A DNA stretch of 11,120 bases. Source: Chitinophagaceae bacterium (GTDB taxonomy: Bacteria; Bacteroidota; Bacteroidia; Chitinophagales; Chitinophagaceae). Each line of letters starts with the position of its first letter. Within the stretch, counting starts at the first letter, position 1. A model generated the notes under the pieces. The model was not told the DNA's origin. It saw only the letters and a list, made by a program, of their open reading frames with translations, and did no database searches. Below are positions 6,467-11,120 of this stretch, piece by piece. The position numbers were made by a program, and so were the translations under genes. The stretch covers positions 1-11,120 of the forward strand of contig JAACZX010000034.1 of assembly GCA_009996555.1 (NCBI GenBank), read 5' to 3'.

Positions 6467-6982
6467 TTAGAGGCTTGCAATAATTTCCTTTACCTGTTTT
6501 AAATGTCGTTGTGTATGAAATAACACAAAATGCATTATTTCAAATTTGCTGATGTTGCCAAAAGCAGGATGGTTAATCAGTTCGTCCAGGGTATTTTCAT
6601 ACATTCTTTTCATGATCTCAGCAACAGAAGCCTGGAACTCATTTATAAGAAGGGCTGGGTTGTAAATATCTTTTGTTGGTACAATAAAACCAGGAGCTTC
6701 ATACCGTTCATTGAAATCAAGAAAGATGGATTTTAATTCATCGATCCGTTCACCGGGATCACGATCAACAGGTTGTCCCCGCAATAACAATGCCCTGGCA
6801 ATAGAATTATTCGATAAACTGATATGATCTGCCACCTGCGCCATTGACCAGCGGCCGGGTCCGGGCTTATGGTTCAGACTTTTTTCGTCAAACGATTGTA
6901 ACAGGTTTAGTAATTCTGTAGTAACCAGTTCGTAATTGTTGATGAGTGTTGCGATCTGTATGGTGCCTGTTGTCATGAGCAT
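6467..6982 (-). CDS. DinB family protein
   Basis: A protein of 171 residues with the four-helix DinB/YfiT fold (DinB_2 type). Seen: GRWSMAQVADHISLSNNSI at 43-61 and HFVLFHTQRHLKQVKEI at 151-167. Histidines 53, 156 and 160 form the expected metal-binding triad of this superfamily, so a divalent-metal site is likely. Members with known activity are thiol-dependent S-transferases (bacillithiol or mycothiol) or hydrolases; for most, including this one, the substrate is unknown. It is first in the seven-gene run and divergent from the GlxA-type regulator. Two in-frame ATGs compete as the start, at 6982 and 6976. The predicted promoter -7 element at 6993-7000 leaves only a few bases of leader before the first, so the second may be used. 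No signal peptide. Confidence 0.92.
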   Translation of the reverse strand: MLMTTGTIQIATLINNYELVTTELLNLLQSFDEKSLNHKPGPGRWSMAQVADHISLSNNSIARALLLRGQPVDRDPGERIDELKSIFLDFNERYEAPGFIVPTKDIYNPALLINEFQASVAEIMKRMYENTLDELINHPAFGNISKFEIMHFVLFHTQRHLKQVKEIIASL

Positions 6983-6992
6983 GATTCTTGCA

Positions 6993-7000
6993 CAAACCTA
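6993..7000 (-). promoter_or_regulatory. candidate -7 element for the seven-gene run
   Basis: On the minus strand this reads TAGGTTTG, an exact match to the Bacteroidota -7 consensus TAnnTTTG. At 19 bases upstream (7020-7022) stands TTC rather than the preferred TTG, so the -33 half is weak; a TTG at 7028-7030 is too far away. The predicted transcription start would lie within about 5-11 bases of the DinB ATGs. A weak -33 would fit a promoter that needs an activator, but that is inference. Confidence 0.45.
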
Positions 7001-7048
7001 AATACTGTTTTTTTTACATGAAGGGTGCAAATGCGGCTTTATATGGGG

Positions 7049-7079
7049 TTGATTACGACAGGTGGTTTGCTTACTTTTG
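7049..7079 (+). promoter_or_regulatory. candidate sigma-ABfr-type promoter of the GlxA-type regulator
   Basis: TTG at 7049-7051, a 20-base spacer, then TACTTTTG at 7072-7079 match the Bacteroidota primary promoter TTG-N19-21-TAnnTTTG in both halves and in spacing. Transcription would begin near 7086, giving a leader of about 30 bases before the ATG at 7117. It lies in the 134-bp divergent region shared with the minus-strand run. Confidence 0.6.
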
Positions 7080-7116
7080 ATATCCTGAGATTGCTTATCA
7101 GTAAAATAATGAACGA

Positions 7117-8100
7117 ATGAAACACATTTCAATTTTAGTTCCTTTGGGTCATTCAAGTCTTCCAAACATTGATGGAACACACCAGATATTATCTGAAGTA
7201 AATAATATCCGTGCATCAATGGAGCTTGAGCCATTGTTTAAAATTCAGTTGGTGGGTTTAGAACGCAGTGTAGAGCAGCGGAATGGCCTGTACACGATTC
7301 AGCCCGATGTGTTGATCAGCGATGTAACGAAAACTGATATTATTATTATACCGGCCATGCATGGCGATCTGCCAAAAGCAATGGAACGTAATGCAGCATT
7401 TATACCATGGATTGTTGAACAATACAGCAGGGGTGCGGAAGTGGCAAGTTTTTGTATTGCTGCTTTTTTACTGGCAGCAACAGGTTTGTTGAACGGGAAA
7501 AGATGTGCAACACATTGGGTGGCTGCAAATGATTTTCGCCGCATGTTTCCTGATGTTGAATTAGTAGACGATCGTATCATGACGGAGGAAGATGGTTTGT
7601 ACAGCAGTGGCGGAGCTTATTCATTCTTAAACCTGCTGGCTTATTTAATTGAAAAGCATGCAGGCCGTGATGTGGCTGTGCGTATTGCCAAAACATTTAT
7701 GATTGATATTGACCGTGAAAGTCAATCGCCTTTTATCATTTTCAACGGGCAAAAAGCGCATGAAGATGAATCAATAAAAAAAGCACAGGAATATATTGAA
7801 CGCAATTACCAGGATAAGATAACAGTGGATCAGCTGGCCGATATTCTTGCATTAGGCCGCCGCAATCTTGAACGCCGTTTCAAAAAAGCAACAGCGAATA
7901 CTGTGGTGGAATATATACAGCGGGTAAAGGTAGAGGCAGCAAAGAAACAACTGGAAAGCGGCCGCAAGAATGTAAACGAAGTAATGTATGATACGGGCTA
8001 TTCCGATGAGAAAGCATTCCGTACGGTGTTTCGTAAAATAACAGGGTTGTCGCCATTGGCATACAGGAATAAGTATAATAAGGAAATGGTGGCGGTGTAG
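7117..8100 (+). CDS. GlxA-type transcriptional regulator (DJ-1/PfpI + AraC HTH)
   Basis: A one-component regulator of 327 residues. The N-terminal half (about 1-190) is a DJ-1/PfpI class I glutamine-amidotransferase-like domain: ISILVPLG at 4-11, TDIIIIPAMHGD at 73-84, the nucleophile-elbow segment SFCIAAFLLAATGLLNGKR at 111-129 with Cys113, and ATHW at 131-134. The usual acidic residue near strand 1 is not apparent (GHSSLPNIDG), so it is probably a sensor rather than an enzyme. The C-terminal third is an AraC/XylS DNA-binding domain with two helix-turn-helix units, ITVDQLADILALGRRNLERR at 235-254 and NVNEVMYDTGYSDEKAFRTV at 285-304, closing with FRKITGLSPLAYR at 305-317. It is divergent from DinB across 134 bp, the usual placing of a local regulator, so control of the seven-gene run is likely but inferred. 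Confidence 0.93.
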   Translation: MKHISILVPLGHSSLPNIDGTHQILSEVNNIRASMELEPLFKIQLVGLERSVEQRNGLYTIQPDVLISDVTKTDIIIIPAMHGDLPKAMERNAAFIPWIVEQYSRGAEVASFCIAAFLLAATGLLNGKRCATHWVAANDFRRMFPDVELVDDRIMTEEDGLYSSGGAYSFLNLLAYLIEKHAGRDVAVRIAKTFMIDIDRESQSPFIIFNGQKAHEDESIKKAQEYIERNYQDKITVDQLADILALGRRNLERRFKKATANTVVEYIQRVKVEAAKKQLESGRKNVNEVMYDTGYSDEKAFRTVFRKITGLSPLAYRNKYNKEMVAV

Positions 8101-8172
8101 TTCTTATCTATGTCACGTTAATCAAAACTGGATATAATTTTTCCTTTTTTACTCATTCTTAAAAGTTAACCG

Positions 8173-8544
8173 ATGCTGTCAACAAAACCTCTCACGATTG
8201 ATGCCTATATTGCTCAGTTTCCTTCGGCAACACAAGTATTGTTAACTCAAATGCGTACATGCATTGCAAAGGCTGCCCCAAAAGCCGAGGAAGCAATCAG
8301 CTATGGTATGCCCACATTTAAACTGAATGGCAACATTGTACATTTTGCAGCCAATAAAGCACACATTGGTTTTTATCCTGCGCCATCCGGTATAACAAAT
8401 TTTGAAAAAGAGTTAAAAGGATATGTTACTTCAAAAGGTGCTATCCAGTTTCCATTCGATAAAAAGCTGCCTTTATCACTCATTACACAAATTGTGAAAT
8501 TCAGAGTGCAGGAAAATCTTGCAAAAAAGGAAAAGAAAAAGTAA
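8173..8544 (+). CDS. DUF1801 / YdhG-type protein (iron chaperone-like)
   Basis: A protein of 123 residues of the YdhG subgroup of DUF1801. Seen: TIDAYIAQFP (8-17), a helix VLLTQMRTCIAKAAPKAEEA (22-41), the signature EAISYGMPTFK (40-50), VHFAANKAHIGFYP (56-69), and KGAIQFPFDKKLP (88-100), a block typical of this subgroup. The C-terminus is a lysine-rich tail (KKEKKK). Related Bacillus proteins are described as frataxin-like iron chaperones; that function is transferred by family only. It follows the regulator gene on the same strand after 72 bp in which I see no good hairpin, so it may be read through from the regulator's promoter. Its presence on the regulator side of the divergent locus, opposite another DUF1801 gene, links the two transcripts in theme. 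Confidence 0.9.
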   Translation: MLSTKPLTIDAYIAQFPSATQVLLTQMRTCIAKAAPKAEEAISYGMPTFKLNGNIVHFAANKAHIGFYPAPSGITNFEKELKGYVTSKGAIQFPFDKKLPLSLITQIVKFRVQENLAKKEKKK

Positions 8545-8699
8545 ACACAGTTTCTTCAATTCGATAAGCATTTTCATGCGATTTATTGTGCGTAAAAAAC
8601 ATATTATAAATTATTGGTATAGAAATTGCAGCTTTAAAGTATCTTTATTTATATAACAGGCTAAAGTTTGTTTAGTTGTTATGTTATTTGTTTGCAGTT

Positions 8700-9236
8700 A
8701 TGGCCAATGAGAAATTAAATACCGCTATACCTAAGCGTTTTATATGGGCAGTTGATATGCTTGATCTGCAACCTTCGCATCATGTGTTGGAAATAGGATG
8801 TGGTGTTGGCTTAATGGCAGAAGTGATTGGCAGTAAACTGGATGAAGGCAAGCTGACTGCTATTGATAAATCTTCGTTCATGATCGACAGGGCCAAGCGT
8901 AGAAACAGACGTTTTATTGTAGATGCCGTTTCAACATTTCTCACAGCCGATTTTTTAACTGTTGATCTTCCCCGTTCTTCTTTTGACAGGATTGCTGCAT
9001 TTAATCTTCATTTTTTCCGGAAAGATGCGGGCAAAGTATTGCAGCGTGTAAAACAGTTTTTAAAGAAAGAGGGTAAGCTGTTTATTTTTTTTCAGGATCC
9101 TTACGAGATCACCATCAGTTCTGCCGATATTATTCATGAAAAGTTAGCGACACATGGCTTTGTGGTACAGGATACCATTTTGAAAGAGCTTACGCCCACT
9201 TCAGCAATTTGCGTAATAGCAGTGCCAAAGGAATAA
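8700..9236 (+). CDS. class I SAM-dependent methyltransferase
   Basis: A protein of 178 residues from the ATG at 8700, with a Rossmann-type methyltransferase core. Motif I is HVLEIGCGVGLMAE at 28-41 (glycine-rich SAM loop), followed by the acidic end of strand 2, LTAIDKSSFMIDRAKRR, at 52-68 with Asp56, then motif-II-like FDRIAAFNLHFF at 95-106 and the KEGKLFIFFQDP strand at 123-134. A longer frame begins at TTG 8676, but its extra eight residues (LCYLFAV) look unlike the family N-terminus and MANEK is a natural start. The substrate is not evident. It is 155 bp downstream of the YdhG-type gene, probably with its own promoter, and converges on the OmpA-family gene with 14 bp between the stops. 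Confidence 0.9.
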   Translation: MANEKLNTAIPKRFIWAVDMLDLQPSHHVLEIGCGVGLMAEVIGSKLDEGKLTAIDKSSFMIDRAKRRNRRFIVDAVSTFLTADFLTVDLPRSSFDRIAAFNLHFFRKDAGKVLQRVKQFLKKEGKLFIFFQDPYEITISSADIIHEKLATHGFVVQDTILKELTPTSAICVIAVPKE

Positions 9237-9250
9237 TGAATGCTGTTTTT

Positions 9251-10861
9251 TTAATTGCTGAGTATTTTAAATTCAACTCTTCTGTTCAGCTGCCTTCCTT
9301 CGTCAGTGTCATTTGTTGCAACAGGTACTGTTTCGCCATAACCTTTAAAGGATACACGTTCCGCAGCAATGCCTTTTGATAAAATGTATTGCATAACCGA
9401 TTGTGCACGGTTATGGCTGAGTTTAATGTTGTAATCATCAGATCCTTTGCTGTCGGTATGTGCGCCCAGTTCAATACTGATGGCAGGATTGTCGTTCAGC
9501 ATTTTCACTACACGGTTCAGTTCAACAAATGAAACAGGGCGAAGGTCCCATTTGTCAAAATCAAAGAACACATTGTTCAGCCTTACGATCTGGCCAATCT
9601 CAATGGGCACCAGGTACAGGTCTTTGTGAATTTCTTTATACCCTGCACGCACCAGTGAATCAAGATTCAGATTTTCTGATTGTGCAAAGAAGTGATCTGC
9701 AGTGGCACGAATGAGATAATTTTTATCATACGGTAAAACAATCTTGAATGCACCATCGCCGGGGCTTGATAAACCATTGCCTGAAAGTACACCATCGGGT
9801 AATGTTTCGTAAAGCAGGTTTGCACTGAGTGGTTGTTTTGTTTTTGCATTGTACACATTACCACTTACAAGCACCACCGGGTCGGGACGTTCAATTTCCA
9901 GCAACTGAACACGCACAATATCGCTTTTGCCCAATGATTGAAAGCTGCTGGTGAGATAAGCATATTCGCCACCTGCATCCAACGTAAAGAACGCATCAAA
10001 ATCGGCAGAGTTAATTGGTTCTCCAAGATTGATGGGATCGCTCCATTTTTGCCAGCTCTCATCAAGCCGTTTTGTTTTCCAGATATCATGATCGCCAAAA
10101 CCACCTGGCCTGTCGCTGCTGAAATAAAGTGTAACTCCATCAGCAGCCAGGTAAGGAGTCATTTGATTATATCCCGGCAGGTTTATTTTTTTGCCAATAC
10201 TTTTTGGTTCGCTCCATGTGCCATCTGTTTGCTGGAAGCACACATAAATTTTATTGCTGCGGCTTTTGCTTTCTTCACTCATGTAAAGGAGGAGCACCTG
10301 TCCGTCGCTCGACATACTTGCACCAGATTGAAAACCTTTATCGTACTTGCTGTAGTTTTTTATTTTCAGCATATTTGGTTTGCTCCAGCGTCCGTCTTTC
10401 TGCACCTCACTCATGCTTACACCGTTGCCATAATAATCGCCATCAATAAATGCATTACGTAACAGGATCCTGTTTTTGTCAGGCGATATCCAGTACACAG
10501 CATTGTAATGTGCCGTATTGAACGGATAGCCTAAATGCACAGCATCAGTCCATTTGCCCGTAACGGTATCACGCACGGAATACCAGATGTCCTGCGAATT
10601 GCGCACTTCATGTGCATGTGTATTGTCGGGGTGAGCTTCGCAGATAAAGAACAGCAAATTTCCATCTGCAGAAATGGTTGGCCGCAATTCTGGCAATTCA
10701 GAATTTACCCGGAAACCAAGGTTCTCAATTTTTACAATAGTTGAATCAGTAATGATCTTTTCTTTTTGCTCAACAAGTTTACCTGTCGTGTCAGCCATTG
10801 GTTGTGCTGCACAAACATAAGCATATAGAAACAGGAAAAAAGTAAACGCAGTTTGTTTCAC
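9251..10861 (-). CDS. PD40-repeat OmpA-family envelope protein
   Basis: An exported protein of 536 residues. A signal peptide spans about 1-19 (cleavage near CAA/QP; the cysteine at 17 is not in a good lipobox). Next come PD40/WD40-like beta-propeller repeats, with cores ELRPTISADGNLLFF (58-72), AVYWISPDKNRILL (121-134), SGASMSSDGQVLLL (179-192), QMTPYLAADGVTLYFSSDRP (233-252) and FDAFFTLDAGGEYAYL (288-303). A carboxypeptidase-regulatory-like segment follows (VSGNVYNAKTKQPL, 332-345), then an OmpA C-terminal domain (about 428-534). Peptidoglycan-contact residues Asp470 in GAHTDSKG and Arg485 in SHNRAQSV are present, as is NRRVEF at 527-532. The domain order recalls the type IX secretion protein PorE, but there are no TPR repeats and no lipobox, so a general peptidoglycan-anchored envelope role is the safer call. 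Confidence 0.92.
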   Translation of the reverse strand: MKQTAFTFFLFLYAYVCAAQPMADTTGKLVEQKEKIITDSTIVKIENLGFRVNSELPELRPTISADGNLLFFICEAHPDNTHAHEVRNSQDIWYSVRDTVTGKWTDAVHLGYPFNTAHYNAVYWISPDKNRILLRNAFIDGDYYGNGVSMSEVQKDGRWSKPNMLKIKNYSKYDKGFQSGASMSSDGQVLLLYMSEESKSRSNKIYVCFQQTDGTWSEPKSIGKKINLPGYNQMTPYLAADGVTLYFSSDRPGGFGDHDIWKTKRLDESWQKWSDPINLGEPINSADFDAFFTLDAGGEYAYLTSSFQSLGKSDIVRVQLLEIERPDPVVLVSGNVYNAKTKQPLSANLLYETLPDGVLSGNGLSSPGDGAFKIVLPYDKNYLIRATADHFFAQSENLNLDSLVRAGYKEIHKDLYLVPIEIGQIVRLNNVFFDFDKWDLRPVSFVELNRVVKMLNDNPAISIELGAHTDSKGSDDYNIKLSHNRAQSVMQYILSKGIAAERVSFKGYGETVPVATNDTDEGRQLNRRVEFKILSN

Positions 10862-10919
10862 GGGTAGGGATTTGAAACGAAACTACAGGAAAGAATAGTT
10901 GCAGAAAATAGTAGAACAA

Positions 10920-11120
10920 CTACGTGGTTTCTACAAGTGTTGCTGTGTTCTGTTCCCCAGCTTTGATGCAATAATACTGATGATAAAGATTTGCATGGCA
11001 TGAAACAACATCAGCGGTAATAAGATAATTCCCGTTGGCATTGATGCGGGAAAGAGGATCTTTGAAAAAACCGTGCCATGCACTAATGATTTTTTTGTGC
11101 CGCAAAATTGCGCAGTTATA
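10920..11120 (-). CDS. C-terminal end of an unrecognised reading frame (right-truncated)
   Basis: A minus-strand frame enters from the right edge and stops at 10920-10922, giving about 66 residues. The TTG at 11105 is not a convincing start, since the frame stays open to the edge (YNCAIL before RHKKIIS). It contains SAWHGFFKDPLSRINANGNY and a cysteine-containing aromatic segment CHANLYHQYYC. Codon use resembles the neighbouring genes, and the stop lies 58 bp upstream of the OmpA-family start on the same strand, which fits a real gene end. No family is recognised, and a chance open frame of this length cannot be excluded. Confidence 0.4.
   Translation of the reverse strand, partial: YNCAILRHKKIISAWHGFFKDPLSRINANGNYLITADVVSCHANLYHQYYCIKAGEQNTATLVETT

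Noticed and set aside
8676..8699. TTG start for the methyltransferase, adding eight residues
   Set aside because: The ATG at 8700 begins a more natural N-terminus and is closer to the conserved core.
8545..8699. Possible hairpin around GCATTTTCATGC and a promoter before the methyltransferase
   Set aside because: The stem is only four base pairs with a poor extension, and no TTG/TAnnTTTG pair with correct spacing was found.
9938..10462. A 174-residue plus-strand open frame
   Set aside because: It is antisense to the PD40-repeat region of the OmpA-family gene, whose frame has clear domains; the plus-strand translation has no recognisable motif.

Overview
The window looks like an ordinary chromosomal segment from a member of the Bacteroidota, most likely Chitinophagaceae or a close relative. 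This is inferred from the moderate-to-low GC content, the gene families present (LVIVD-repeat protein, PD40/OmpA protein, DinB, SRPBCC and DUF1801 stress-type proteins, a short QueG) and a promoter that fits the Bacteroidota consensus TTG-N19-21-TAnnTTTG. No transposase, integrase, phage gene, CRISPR array, tRNA or rRNA is visible.

Layout. Positions 1-1457 (+) hold the 3' part of an LVIVD-repeat beta-propeller protein and, three bases later, a small outer-membrane beta-barrel protein. Positions 1465-3854 (-) hold a serine-hydrolase-fold secreted protein, a two-helix membrane protein and the tRNA queuosine enzyme QueG, in that transcription order. Positions 3932-3979 form a perfect 21-bp hairpin terminator. 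Positions 3973-6982 (-) form a compact seven-gene run with gaps of 9-29 bp: DinB, a 69-aa HMA-like protein, a membrane-anchored SRPBCC protein, DUF1801, a second SRPBCC protein (AHSA1 type) and two VOC/glyoxalase-fold proteins. Divergent from it, 7117-8544 (+) encodes a DJ-1/PfpI-AraC (GlxA-type) regulator and a second DUF1801 protein (YdhG type). A SAM-dependent methyltransferase follows at 8700-9236 (+). It converges on a PD40-OmpA envelope protein at 9251-10861 (-). The C-terminal end of an unrecognised reading frame runs off the right edge.

How the parts may work together. The most coherent unit is 3932-8544: a one-component regulator divergent from a seven-gene operon of small ligand-binding folds, ending in a strong hairpin. 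The families suggest handling of small or reactive metabolites or thiol stress, but the substrate is not known and this is inference. The other genes look like independent housekeeping or envelope functions. Points worth a second look are a serine-hydrolase homologue that has lost its catalytic motifs, a queG with no ATG/GTG/TTG start at its family-expected N-terminus, and a pore-loop-like two-helix protein without a selectivity filter. Nothing here is clearly a new defence or mobile system.
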